A stretch of 43,262 nucleotides of DNA from a virus: positions 1 through 43,262 of IMG/VR virus record IMGVR_UViG_3300047678_000073, one strand, 5' to 3'. Within the stretch, counting starts at the first letter, position 1. Each line of letters opens with the position of its first letter. Of this stretch, positions 1 through 8,114 are shown piece by piece. Both the position numbers and the translations under genes were made by a program. The notes below the pieces were generated by a model that was given only the letters and a program-made list of their open reading frames with translations, did no database searches and was not told where the DNA came from.

Positions 1-202
1 GGTGCCGGTCTTGTCTGGCCCTTTAACGGGTGGCCCCAGCGTCCAGTTGATGTTCGGTCGCACCTTGGGATTCGCCGCCAGCCACTGATCGTACTTCTTG
101 CCCATTGCGGGCGTGAAGCCTTGCGGGTTGACGGGGCTGTTCGACGCCTGCTGATATGCGAGCAAAGTCGCGCTCGGCACGCGCATCTGCGTCAGCCGCT
201 GC
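1..202. repeat. Terminal direct repeat, left copy (contig closure)
   Basis: These 202 bases recur at 43061-43262 with a single difference: C at 75 against A at 43135. On the coding (minus) strand the change turns Ser into Ala in the large ejection protein. The protein reads through the join in frame, so the contig ends represent one locus. This is expected of an assembly of a circular or circularly permuted phage genome. The single mismatch suggests a population variant or a sequencing error. A true 202-bp terminal repeat is possible but cannot be told from sequence alone. Confidence 0.93.
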
Positions 203-462
203 AAGCCCTTGATCAGCCCCGGCCCATCAGTAGCCGGGGCGATGCCCCGGAAACGCTTGTCGACAGGCGCGGGCGGTGCCCCGGCGTCAACCGGCTCAAA
301 GCCTTCGGGCAAGGCTGCCCCAGCGGGCGGCGGTGGCGCGGCACCGCTCTGATCGGGCGGAGGCGGTGCGACTGGCGGGTCGCCCGGTGCCATCGCGGCG
401 GTCGTTGGCTGGAGTTCCCAACCGTCAGGGACCATGCCGTTACTCTGCGGCTTGCGTGCCAT
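1..462 (-). CDS. Large ejection/internal virion protein, N-terminal part (continues at 43262)
   Basis: This is the N-terminal part of the protein whose remainder is at 40571-43262. The start is ATG at 462, overlapping by one base the stop of the transglycosylase gene (TAATG). The frame stays open to base 1 and resumes at 43060 across the closure; joined, the product is about 983 residues. The first 80 or so residues are rich in proline and alanine (runs of Pro around residue 33 and Pro-Ala after residue 40), typical of flexible tails of internal virion proteins. It lies last in the virion operon, directly after the SLT-domain protein, as ejection proteins do in P22-like phages. No catalytic motif is visible. 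Function is inferred from position and size. Confidence 0.8.
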   Translation of the reverse strand, partial: MARKPQSNGMVPDGWELQPTTAAMAPGDPPVAPPPPDQSGAAPPPPAGAALPEGFEPVDAGAPPAPVDKRFRGIAPATDGPGLIKGLQRLTQMRVPSATLLAYQQASNSPVNPQGFTPAMGKKYDQWLAANPKVRPNINWTLGPPVKGPDKTGT

Positions 463-2246
463 TATCGGTTACCCCTCTGTGCGACCCAGCCGCGTCCGTT
501 CCAGACACGAACCTCGCCGGTTGCCTTGTTCTTGATAGTCGACCCAATCATGGGCGGGCTGCTGTTCGACGGCGGGGCTGGCGGGCCACCGCCGCCTCCG
601 CCCTGACCAGCGCCGGGCGTCCGCGCCAAGGCATCGCCCATGCGGCGCTTCGCACGATCGATGTTGGTCAGCACCACCCCGAGGTTCCGGCGGAACTGAT
701 CCGGCGATTGGCTGGCGTCGAGATTGGCCAAGCTGCGCTGAAGCATCTTGTTCTCGTAGTTCGACACCTGACCGAGCGCGCCGCCCGTCGGGCTCTGGGC
801 GCGCATGTTAGCGAGGGCGGTCAGGCCGACCTGCGTTTTCAGCGTTTCCAGGTTGGCGTTGAAATCGTTGCGCCCGCTGGACAGGAAGCTCGGTAGCCGC
901 CCGCTGACGTTGCCGACGTAGCTGTCGAGGTCTGGGTTGTTCATGACGCCGCGCACGCTTTCCGCGAGTGAATCGAGGCTGCTGACGGTGCCCTCCACCA
1001 TCGTTGCGACCTTGGCGTAGTTCGCCTGCTGACGCTGTTGCATATTCGCAGCGCCCGCCGTTGGCGTGCGAATGTTGACCAGCTTGCCCGTGGCGTCGAC
1101 CTGAGCCGCCGTGCCCGGCGGATAACCCGCGAGCTCGTCGGGCGTAGCCGCACGGATATTCGGCTTGCCCGGCGTGCTATAGATCGCACCGGCAGCGGGC
1201 GGCGGGGCTCCGCCACCGGGCGCGGCTTGGCCACCGGGCGCGGCTTGGCCACCGGGAGGAGCTCCGGTGAGCCGGGCCATCATCGCGTCAGCATAAGCGC
1301 GGGTTTTCGGCCCCCACTTGCTTTTGTCAGAACCGCCATAGTAATACATGAACGCCGTGCGCGGATCGCCGCCGGAGTTCGCAACGGCATCACCGACAGC
1401 GGCCTTACCGATGGCGTCCTGATAATTGCGCGAAGCTTGGTCGTCGCCGCGCATCATGTCTGGACGCCACGGCAGACCAGCTTTTCGCGCCAAGCCCTGC
1501 CCGGTCCCGGGCATGACCTGATACTTGCCGAGCGCGCCCGTCGTGGGGTTTACGGCGGTATAGTCGCCGCCGCTCTCCTGCGCAATGGTGAGCGGAAGCA
1601 TACGATCAACGGTCAGCGGACCTCCGCCCGCGCCGGGTGCGCCGCCACCGGGAGCCGGTTCGGTGTAGCCCGCGCCGCCACCGACCGAGCTTGTGTTCGG
1701 GTCGAAGGGAACGAGGTCCGTGCCGCCATCGGCCCGGCGGATCGTCTTGACCTGCGGCGCGAACGGTGCGCGATAGACGGGCTTGCCGCCCGAGAACACC
1801 GTGCCGCCCGGCGCGACGTTCTCCGTGCCATACTGCGTCTTGGCGCGGGCGGTGTTCGCCGCGTCATCGAGCGAAGTGATCATAGCCGGGTTGGCAACGA
1901 TGGCCTTCCGCCAGTTCAGGACCTCGTCAGGCGACATGCCGAGCGTGTTCGTGAGCATGGGCGTCATGCCGTCGATGGCCGCGCCGTAGTCGCTACCGGC
2001 TGGCAGCGCGCGCAGATAGCCGGTCGCCAACGCGGTCTGGCCAGCGGCGCGCGTCTGCGCTTGGTCATCCTCGGTGTTGTGCTGCCCGTTCAGCGCAATG
2101 GCGAAGCGCGGGTCGATTTTGCTGACAGCCGCGATTGTTGCGTCTGGGTTGGTCAGGTAGTTCTGAAGCTGGTCGTCGACCTTGGCCGTCTTCTGGCGTT
2201 CGTGAACGCCCCGTACAAACCCGACGATATCCGTGAAGGCCGACAT
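462..2246 (-). CDS. Ejection protein with lytic transglycosylase (SLT) domain
   Basis: A 594-residue virion protein expected to enter the host with the DNA and open the peptidoglycan. Residues about 211-330 look like a soluble lytic transglycosylase domain: catalytic Glu224 sits in IAQESGGDYTAVN, followed by GALGKYQVMPGT (about 237-248), the usual G-x-x-Q-x-M-P block. The N-terminal 180 residues are helical with no recognised domain. Gly/Pro/Ala-rich linkers flank the enzyme domain, and a tandem Pro-Gly-Gly-Gln-Ala-Ala repeat lies after it. In P22-like phages the equivalent place holds gp16/gp20. It is followed by the 983-residue protein with a one-base TAATG overlap and preceded by a gp7-like gene. 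The muramidase call is good; the ejection role is inferred from context. Confidence 0.85.
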   Translation of the reverse strand: MSAFTDIVGFVRGVHERQKTAKVDDQLQNYLTNPDATIAAVSKIDPRFAIALNGQHNTEDDQAQTRAAGQTALATGYLRALPAGSDYGAAIDGMTPMLTNTLGMSPDEVLNWRKAIVANPAMITSLDDAANTARAKTQYGTENVAPGGTVFSGGKPVYRAPFAPQVKTIRRADGGTDLVPFDPNTSSVGGGAGYTEPAPGGGAPGAGGGPLTVDRMLPLTIAQESGGDYTAVNPTTGALGKYQVMPGTGQGLARKAGLPWRPDMMRGDDQASRNYQDAIGKAAVGDAVANSGGDPRTAFMYYYGGSDKSKWGPKTRAYADAMMARLTGAPPGGQAAPGGQAAPGGGAPPPAAGAIYSTPGKPNIRAATPDELAGYPPGTAAQVDATGKLVNIRTPTAGAANMQQRQQANYAKVATMVEGTVSSLDSLAESVRGVMNNPDLDSYVGNVSGRLPSFLSSGRNDFNANLETLKTQVGLTALANMRAQSPTGGALGQVSNYENKMLQRSLANLDASQSPDQFRRNLGVVLTNIDRAKRRMGDALARTPGAGQGGGGGGPPAPPSNSSPPMIGSTIKNKATGEVRVWNGRGWVAQRGNR

Positions 2247-2258
2247 GCTTGGGTCCCC

Positions 2259-2801
2259 TTAGCCGAAGATCGAATTGAAGATGCCGTTCGACGACTTGCC
2301 GCTGGCATTGCTCGTGCCCGTGGAGTGTGACGTCGAACTGCTGTTCGAATATTGACCGGCGTTGCCGATGAGGCCCGCCGCGCTCTGACCGCTGTTAACC
2401 AGACCCTGGAGATTGCCAAGGTAGTTACCGAACGACTGTTGCGCCAGCCCGGCCCCGGTGTTCTGTAGAGCCTTGAGCGTCGCGCCGCTGTTCAACGTGC
2501 CCTTCGCGGCGGCGCTGCCCGTCACGCCCTTCATAGCTTGGTCGAAGATATTCTGGTAGCCCGACGAATTCATGAAGTTCGAGTAGCCTGCGTTCGCAGC
2601 ATTCTTGTCGCCGCCAACGCCGAGCAAGGCACCGATTTGTCCCATCGCGGCCCCGCCCGTCCCGACTTGCGGGTTAAGCTGCTGCATCAGATAGTCGTAT
2701 GCGTGGTTCCCCGAAGCCGACTGAGACGAAGAGTCCGACGTCTGCTGCGAACTGCTGCTGTTGTGGCTTCCGCCGAAGACACTTTCGATTACACCGCCCA
2801 T
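2259..2801 (-). CDS. Gp7-like DNA transfer / internal virion protein
   Basis: 180 residues from ATG 2801, chosen because AGGAG lies 8 bases upstream; an upstream in-frame start would add 15 residues with no good ribosome site. The protein begins MGGVIESVFGG and is very rich in Ser, Gly, Asn and Ala, with Ser/Thr-rich stretches at both ends and a helical Ala/Gln/Leu core around residues 70-150. This composition and the position just before the transglycosylase gene fit small ejection proteins such as P22 gp7. No enzymatic motif is seen. The family assignment rests on composition and gene order, so it is moderate. Confidence 0.65.
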   Translation of the reverse strand: MGGVIESVFGGSHNSSSSQQTSDSSSQSASGNHAYDYLMQQLNPQVGTGGAAMGQIGALLGVGGDKNAANAGYSNFMNSSGYQNIFDQAMKGVTGSAAAKGTLNSGATLKALQNTGAGLAQQSFGNYLGNLQGLVNSGQSAAGLIGNAGQYSNSSSTSHSTGTSNASGKSSNGIFNSIFG

Positions 2802-2811
2802 TGCGCGCTCC

Positions 2812-3129
2812 TCACATGAACATCTTGGCCAGTGCGTCGAGCGCACTGGATTTCACGCCCTGCATGTAGTCATGCGGCGCGTTTCTCCAACTGGAGACCG
2901 TGTCCATCAACGACGTGGCGGGGTGCGCCATCGCGTTTTCAGGCTGCGGCTGCGGAACTCCGCTTCCGGCGCTGAAGCCCGGCTGGGGCTGCATCGGCGG
3001 TTGCGCGGGCTGACCCGACGGCATCGGCTGCATCTGCGGCTGCGCCGGTTGACTCATATCAGGTGGACCGCCCTTGCCGCCACCCGACATCATTTTGTGC
3101 TGGGCCATAGCGGCCAGAAATTCACCCAT
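2812..3129 (-). CDS. Small Pro/Gln/Met-rich virion protein, unknown function
   Basis: 105 residues from ATG 3129, which has GGAGAAG upstream and overlaps the end of the GNAT-like gene by 8 bases. Residues about 13-75 are dominated by Pro, Gln, Met and Gly (repeated QPAQPQMQP-like units) and look disordered. The last 35 residues could form a helix (SLMDTVSSWRNAPHDYMQG). I do not recognise a family. Its place between the gp14-like and gp7-like genes and the tight coupling suggest a structural or assembly role in the ejection apparatus; that is inference only. Confidence 0.6.
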   Translation of the reverse strand: MGEFLAAMAQHKMMSGGGKGGPPDMSQPAQPQMQPMPSGQPAQPPMQPQPGFSAGSGVPQPQPENAMAHPATSLMDTVSSWRNAPHDYMQGVKSSALDALAKMFM

Positions 3130-3547
3130 TTGGCTTCTCCATAACGAACATCTCGTGCCCCCGGCCATCGTCGCCAACTGAGGAAAACCCGAGCTTCCTA
3201 ACATACATCCGCGCCGCTGACAACCGCCAAGGCACATTTGCGACGACTCTAGAGGCTTCATAGAGGCCAAACACGGCGGCTAGGGCGGCATTACCGAAGG
3301 CCAAGCCCTTTGCACCTCTATGACCCTTCAAAAGGAAGATATGACCCTCGTACACCCCGGCCTCCGGCTGCGCTAGGAACACCGCACCTCCGCCCTCTCC
3401 GCACAAGGTGATATTCCTCCAATCTGTCATAAGGTCCATGCTGTCCAGCTTGTGGTCGCCCGCTTCTATGGTGGCGCGCACGTCGGGATGGTTGATGAAC
3501 ATATCAACGAGGTGACTGTTCGATGTGCGGAAGCATAGCATGATCAC
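3122..3547 (-). CDS. GNAT-fold phage protein (P22 gp14 / DUF2824-like)
   Basis: 141 residues from a GTG whose last bases overlap the tail fibre stop (GTGA); an ATG two codons later (3541) is the alternative. Features of a GNAT acetyltransferase fold are visible: a strand with EGHIFLLKGHRG, then GLAFGNAALAAVFG (a region where GNAT proteins bind the acetyl-CoA pyrophosphate), and a C-terminal NVPWRLSAARMYVRKLGF block that reads like the AxxLYxKxGF motif. Small GNAT-like proteins of this kind (DUF2824, P22 gp14, a head assembly protein) lie in the same place in P22-like phages, between tail and ejection genes. Whether it has enzyme activity cannot be told. Confidence 0.65.
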   Translation of the reverse strand: MIMLCFRTSNSHLVDMFINHPDVRATIEAGDHKLDSMDLMTDWRNITLCGEGGGAVFLAQPEAGVYEGHIFLLKGHRGAKGLAFGNAALAAVFGLYEASRVVANVPWRLSAARMYVRKLGFSSVGDDGRGHEMFVMEKPNG

Positions 3548-5679
3548 ATCACCGCCCAGATGCCGAACACCGGGTTCGTCGGGCCACCGGCCAGCGTGCC
3601 GGTCATGAAGCCGCCGAACGCCCCGGTTAGCGATGCGAAGGCGCTCGTGTGATTGCCGCCGCTCGTGTCGCCGTAGAAATCTACCGTAAGGCCCGACGCC
3701 GGGTCGATGCCCCAGTTCAGGGTCGTGTCCTGCTCACAGGCGAACAGGCGGATGCCGGGCGACAGGGAGTCAACCACCGACAAGGCCCAGTTCGTACCGC
3801 TGAACGCCGGATACATATTTCCGCCTTGCAGACGGGCGATGGTCTTGGCGTCAGCGAATTCGTACAGCACGCACGCCTGATTGTCGCTGCCCGACACCGC
3901 GTAGCTGCCCGTGTCACCGGTCTGCACGATGCGAAACCAAATCAGCACCGCGTTGCTCGATACCTCGGCTGCGTCGATCAGGGTGAACCCGGCTGGCGCG
4001 TAGCCGTAGATGGAGCCGTTCCAACCGCCCGACACGAAGATCATCATATTGCCCACGGTCGGCGCGGTGGGGAGGGTGACGGTTCCGTCGTCGCGAAGGG
4101 TGGCAAGCTGCACGATGCTCGGCTCTGCCGTGGGCGCTGGCAGATCGTAGCTCTCGACCACGCCGCCGACAGCGGTGCGCGGGTTAAGGAGAAGCACGGT
4201 CTGATACTCCTCGCCATCTTGCGAGTTTTCGACCGCCAAGTAAAGCGGCACGGACCACGTATAGTCGTGCAGCGGCGCGAACTCGAAGCGAGCGGGCGTG
4301 ACAGGCGCGCCAAAGTCGTAGCCGACCACCGCAAACGAACCGTCGCCGCCATTGCTGGAATACCAGCCATGACCCGAGCTCGTGATACCGTCAAACGCTT
4401 GCGCCAGATTCCACGAGCCGTCCGTGTTCGATGCGAACGGCGTGCCGGTTCCAACGAGGGCCGTACCGCCAGCGTCACGGAAGTTGATTCCGGTGAAGCC
4501 GGTGCCGTCGCTGCTATGCCCAAGCGATGGATGCAGCGTACGATATCGCCAATACTGCGCCGTCGCAGGGGCTCCGCCGCCCCCACCGCCCCCACCGCCA
4601 CCCGAGCCGGGCGTGAACGGCGTCCAGGCGAGGCTCTGGCGGGCGTACATCTGTCCGTCGTTAGGCGCTTCCGGTACGCTGCCCGGCGTGCCCTTGATCA
4701 CGACGCTAACGCCATACGTGCCGCCGCCGCTGGCAGCCCAGTTGATTACCTCGGCAATCGCGCCGCCCGTGGTCGGCGTGTAGATGCCCAACGCGGCCGA
4801 GCGGTCGCTGTTGTTGAAAGTCTCGGCTACGGCAGCGATGTCGAATGTTACGAGGCCGTTGTCGCGCGTGCCGCCGTAGATGAAGTACGAATAGTACGTT
4901 TCGCCGCCTGTCGCGGTGAACGGCGCATTGGCCAGCCCGCCACTCGTACGCTCGTCGTGAACGAGTGTGATGGACTGGATGCCAGCCGAGTCGTAGGTGG
5001 CAATCGCCGCGACGCCGTAATACGTGCCGCCAAAGCTGAAATTGATTGAGCCAGCCGTGATATCGGCGGCATCCAGATACTTGTAGAAGCACCCGCCGTT
5101 CGTGTTGCTGCCCGCGAGGTTGCTCAGGCTGGTCCAGCCCGCTGGCGTGTTGATGTTCCACGCATGGTTCGCCGCGACGATCGCCAAGTCGCCCGCGATG
5201 GTGCCGGTGGGGAACGGAACGGTCACGTTGTTCGCGTTGTTTACGTCGACGATGTCCGTGCCGCGCAAGGTCGGTGGCGTGCCGCCGCCCCCGCCGCCCC
5301 CGCCGCCAGTGATGACGATATCGACGACGCCAGTGATGCGGCCCTGCTGGTCCACGGTGATCTGCGGGACATGGGTGCCGTCGCCGTAGGTGTCCGGCGT
5401 GACGGCGGTGTCTTCGAGGTTTAGCGTGACGTCAGCGCTAATCGGCCCGCCGCCGTCCAAGCCGACACCCGCCACGATCTTGGTCTTCTTTAGTGCCGCC
5501 ACCGCCGCCGTGGCAGCCTTGGCCGCGTCGAGCGCTTGCTGCGCGATGGCAGCGGCGTTCGCCACCGAGCCCTTCAACAACTGGTTGATGAGCAGGATGA
5601 ACGGCGGCTTCGGCTTCCCCGAACTGGGGTCGACGATGGGCGAGTTCGCGTTAAGCGGCGGGGTCGGGGTATCAGCCAT
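3544..5679 (-). CDS. Tail fibre / receptor-binding protein with discoidin-like domain
   Basis: 711 residues from ATG 5679 (GAGG 11 bases upstream; the gene overlaps its predecessor by 8 bases). The N-terminal 60 residues probably attach to the tail, followed by an alanine-rich coiled region (about 35-65). Two poly-glycine linkers, near residues 130-140 and 365-375, divide the protein into modules. The module after the second linker resembles an F5/8 type C (discoidin) carbohydrate-binding domain, with WNLAQAFDG, GYDFG and ARFEFAP, and RYRTL at its start. The C-terminal module is beta-rich with no obvious enzyme motif. I infer host-surface recognition; the ligand is unknown. No depolymerase signature was seen. 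Confidence 0.75.
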   Translation of the reverse strand: MADTPTPPLNANSPIVDPSSGKPKPPFILLINQLLKGSVANAAAIAQQALDAAKAATAAVAALKKTKIVAGVGLDGGGPISADVTLNLEDTAVTPDTYGDGTHVPQITVDQQGRITGVVDIVITGGGGGGGGGTPPTLRGTDIVDVNNANNVTVPFPTGTIAGDLAIVAANHAWNINTPAGWTSLSNLAGSNTNGGCFYKYLDAADITAGSINFSFGGTYYGVAAIATYDSAGIQSITLVHDERTSGGLANAPFTATGGETYYSYFIYGGTRDNGLVTFDIAAVAETFNNSDRSAALGIYTPTTGGAIAEVINWAASGGGTYGVSVVIKGTPGSVPEAPNDGQMYARQSLAWTPFTPGSGGGGGGGGGGAPATAQYWRYRTLHPSLGHSSDGTGFTGINFRDAGGTALVGTGTPFASNTDGSWNLAQAFDGITSSGHGWYSSNGGDGSFAVVGYDFGAPVTPARFEFAPLHDYTWSVPLYLAVENSQDGEEYQTVLLLNPRTAVGGVVESYDLPAPTAEPSIVQLATLRDDGTVTLPTAPTVGNMMIFVSGGWNGSIYGYAPAGFTLIDAAEVSSNAVLIWFRIVQTGDTGSYAVSGSDNQACVLYEFADAKTIARLQGGNMYPAFSGTNWALSVVDSLSPGIRLFACEQDTTLNWGIDPASGLTVDFYGDTSGGNHTSAFASLTGAFGGFMTGTLAGGPTNPVFGIWAVM

Positions 5680-6646
5680 TCGCGGGTGCCTCGTCTGCGC
5701 TAAACATCTGGAGGTCGTTGATGCGCTTGGCCGCGCCGTTGTCAACGAGCTCGAACAGCCGCCCCGGCTGCGTGATGATGCCGAGGCTGCGCCACGACAC
5801 TTGCGTTTTCGGCGTAGCGTCTGTCATGGACAGCGTGCCGTAGTCGTTCCAGTTAAGTCCGTAGTCGTCGCTACCGCGTAGCTGGAACGTGGCGTCGCCA
5901 ATGGGGGCGCTGATGCCTACCGAGCTTGCCAGCATCACCTCGTCGACGACCAGCGTCCCGCGCATCCGCATGGGGTAGCCTGCCGTCATGCGGCTTATGA
6001 TCGGCGTGCCCATGTCGGTGCCGGTGTCGGCGCTTACCTGGAACACGACGTTGCTGTCGATCGACCCAGCAAGGATGTCTTCGTTCCAGTTGAGGCCGTA
6101 GTTCGCGCGCCAGTTATTGTAATTGAACGACTGCCACTCGCTCCACTTGCGCGTCAGCGTATCGAACACAATCGTGCCGATGTTGCCAAGGTGCAGGACG
6201 TAGAACCAGTGACCATCCTGGTAGAACGTGAAGGCGCGCATCTGGCGGCGGTCGGGGTTGGACTTGACCATCGACATGACGACGACCTGCGAGGTATTCA
6301 TATCGGTCATCGGGTTAGCTCCCAGAACGAGTGCGGGCGTTTGGCTGTCATACATTTCCTTCGCGGTGACTTGCGTTGACGACAGCACGACGTCTTGGCT
6401 GTTGAAGATTTCTTCGGCAGGCTGCGTACCCATCGACATGATTAGGAACTGCGACGTGCGGGCTTCCAGCGTGTCGTCGAAGTTCGCGTCCGTTTGCAGC
6501 GGCTGCTGGCTTTCGTAGATTTCGATGACGGTGCTTTTCGCCGCGCCATTAAACTGAAAGCTGCCCGAGCCGATCGACGTCCCGCCGTGCCCGCCCTTGG
6601 CCGCAAGATCAAACTGGAAGCTGGCGCTGCCAGTGCCGACGCTCAC
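5672..6646 (-). CDS. Tail structural protein with C-terminal gp10-like sheet
   Basis: 324 residues from GTG 6646, overlapping the preceding stop by four bases (GTGA). Residues 1-40 carry two copies of a GSxSFQF-xxAAK motif. Residues about 40-125 carry four imperfect copies of an acidic-aromatic-(x)-SQ-hydrophobic motif (IYESQ, IFNSQ, MYDSQ, MNTSQ). After residue 130 the sequence DGHWFYVLHLGNIGTIVFDT followed by a Trp-Ser-Glu-Trp block resembles the beta-propeller-like repeats of P22 gp10-type stabilisation proteins. It probably forms part of the tail hub or a cofactor of the fibre encoded next to it. The function is inferred from context and this resemblance. Confidence 0.6.
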   Translation of the reverse strand: MSVGTGSASFQFDLAAKGGHGGTSIGSGSFQFNGAAKSTVIEIYESQQPLQTDANFDDTLEARTSQFLIMSMGTQPAEEIFNSQDVVLSSTQVTAKEMYDSQTPALVLGANPMTDMNTSQVVVMSMVKSNPDRRQMRAFTFYQDGHWFYVLHLGNIGTIVFDTLTRKWSEWQSFNYNNWRANYGLNWNEDILAGSIDSNVVFQVSADTGTDMGTPIISRMTAGYPMRMRGTLVVDEVMLASSVGISAPIGDATFQLRGSDDYGLNWNDYGTLSMTDATPKTQVSWRSLGIITQPGRLFELVDNGAAKRINDLQMFSADEAPANG

Positions 6647-7077
6647 AGTGACGTCACCGCCGTGCCTGCTGCGAGCGCGGGTGCCGTGAAGCCCATGCTG
6701 ACCGGGATATTCGGGGCCACCGTGCCGTAGAAGAGAATAGGCGTTGCCCCGGCCCCCGCCACGCCGATCGAGAAGTGCGTGATAGTCTGCACGGTGCCAT
6801 CGGTGCAGGCCGGGAAGTCGACTTGGCTGTTGAAGCTCACCACGTTGCCCGCGATCGTGAAGCCGCCAGCGTCACGGCTTACAGGCTCGCGCGCATAGCC
6901 GCCATACGAGGCCTCGGACGACTGTTGCGTGCCGCCCACGCCGGGGTCGGCCGTGTGGAGGCCGATGTAGAGGTCGGTCAGCGGGCTGGAGCTGTCGTTC
7001 TCGGCGATATCGGCAATAGCCGACGCCTGGAAGAAAAGCTCCAGCATCGCGTTGCGCATGTAGGATGAGGCGGGCAT
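6643..7077 (-). CDS. Phage tail protein of the 'LYIGLHTADPG' family
   Basis: 144 residues from ATG 7077. The protein has the pattern LYIGLHTADPGxxGTQ...EASYGGYAR, then a beta-rich segment and a GTVAPNIPVSMGFTAP tail. That pattern recurs in small tail or neck proteins of many tailed phages whose role is not firmly known. It sits between the ConA-like protein and the 324-residue tail protein, coupled to the latter by a GTGA overlap. No catalytic residues are evident. The structural assignment is reasonable; the exact position in the virion is unknown. Confidence 0.65.
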   Translation of the reverse strand: MPASSYMRNAMLELFFQASAIADIAENDSSSPLTDLYIGLHTADPGVGGTQQSSEASYGGYAREPVSRDAGGFTIAGNVVSFNSQVDFPACTDGTVQTITHFSIGVAGAGATPILFYGTVAPNIPVSMGFTAPALAAGTAVTSL

Positions 7078-7078
7078 G

Positions 7079-8104
7079 TTACGAAATCCTCTCGAGGCCA
7101 GCGGTCATTGCGTTCACGCCAGCGGGGCTCCACTTGACGCCCGTATGCGGGTCCTTCTCGAAGATGCTGCCGTAGAACACCTTGTTCGTCGATACCGCCT
7201 TCTCCACGCCCTGCGTCGTATCGCCGCTGCTGGTGACCTGAAGCTTGACCGTGGCCAGCCCGGCATCGCTCTTCCACAGGCGGCTCACCACGCGCACGGC
7301 GCTGATGTTGGTGATGTCCGTGTCGATGTCGCTCATTTGGAACGTGCTGATGAGGTCCGGCGCATTGGCGCTGATGAACTGCGCATCGTTCGGCGGGTTG
7401 TTCGAGACCAGCGGCCACCCGCTGCCCCCGGCGCTGGGGACCCAGTCGTCGATGGCGTCGGCCGTGGCGAAGCTGGTGAGGATCTGCCGGTCGCCCTGCA
7501 TCCCGCTGTTGTTGAGGTCGCCAGTGTCGTCCCAGATATAGGTATCACGAAAGCGACCGCCGTAAAACGTCCACACGATTTGCGAACAGATGTGCTGCGC
7601 GGGCATGGTGACGGGCTGCGTCTGTAGAGCATCGTTGTCGTAGATGGTCACGCTATCCACGCCCACGCGCAAGAAACCGCCGCCGACCGCATCGCTAAAG
7701 TCGACCGCGCATTCGATGAACTGCCACGACTGGGCCACGATCACAGGATCGCTGCGCCAGAGCAGGCCAAGCGCGCCCGCTCCTACGAATTGCAGCGCGC
7801 CAGTGGGCAGAATTTCGAGCCTGCCGATCTCGGCACCGAACAGGTCGATGAACTGGTAGATGATGCCCGACTGCAGCGACCCGAAATACCAGCGGCCCCC
7901 GACACCGATCATGGCGCGCTCGCCCGGCAGCACCTTGCGAAGATAGCCGGGCGAAAAGTCGCCAAGGTTGACAACGGTGCCCACGCCACCCGGCCCCGCG
8001 TTGGCGACCAGCGACAGATTGTGCGCGTCCGCGTACTCGCCATTCGTAAGAAGGTTGGCGCTCGTGCCGTAGTGGTCGTAGCCGTCCATGAAGATAACTG
8101 CCAT
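7079..8104 (-). CDS. Putative tail protein with ConA/LamG-like fold
   Basis: 341 residues from ATG 8104, one base upstream of the next gene's start. The protein is beta-rich. The segment from about residue 60 to 200, with SWQFIECAVDFSD, FLRVGVDSVTIYD and FYGGRFRDTYIWDDTG, matches the strand pattern of concanavalin-like/LamG sheets, where a description of the measured molecule's surface is followed by a Trp-Asp-Asp turn. Such proteins are common in phage tails and often bind carbohydrate or proteins. Gene order places it between the gp10-like protein and the fibre cluster. No enzyme motif was recognised, so the role is inferred. Confidence 0.6.
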   Translation of the reverse strand: MAVIFMDGYDHYGTSANLLTNGEYADAHNLSLVANAGPGGVGTVVNLGDFSPGYLRKVLPGERAMIGVGGRWYFGSLQSGIIYQFIDLFGAEIGRLEILPTGALQFVGAGALGLLWRSDPVIVAQSWQFIECAVDFSDAVGGGFLRVGVDSVTIYDNDALQTQPVTMPAQHICSQIVWTFYGGRFRDTYIWDDTGDLNNSGMQGDRQILTSFATADAIDDWVPSAGGSGWPLVSNNPPNDAQFISANAPDLISTFQMSDIDTDITNISAVRVVSRLWKSDAGLATVKLQVTSSGDTTQGVEKAVSTNKVFYGSIFEKDPHTGVKWSPAGVNAMTAGLERIS

Positions 8105-8114
8105 GCGAAATTCC

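Noticed and set aside
1038-2330. Long open frame on the plus strand opposite the transglycosylase gene
   Set aside because: It runs antisense to a gene with clear motifs; the high GC content leaves the opposite strand open. Same for 3649-5049, 8088-9869 and 11043-12260.
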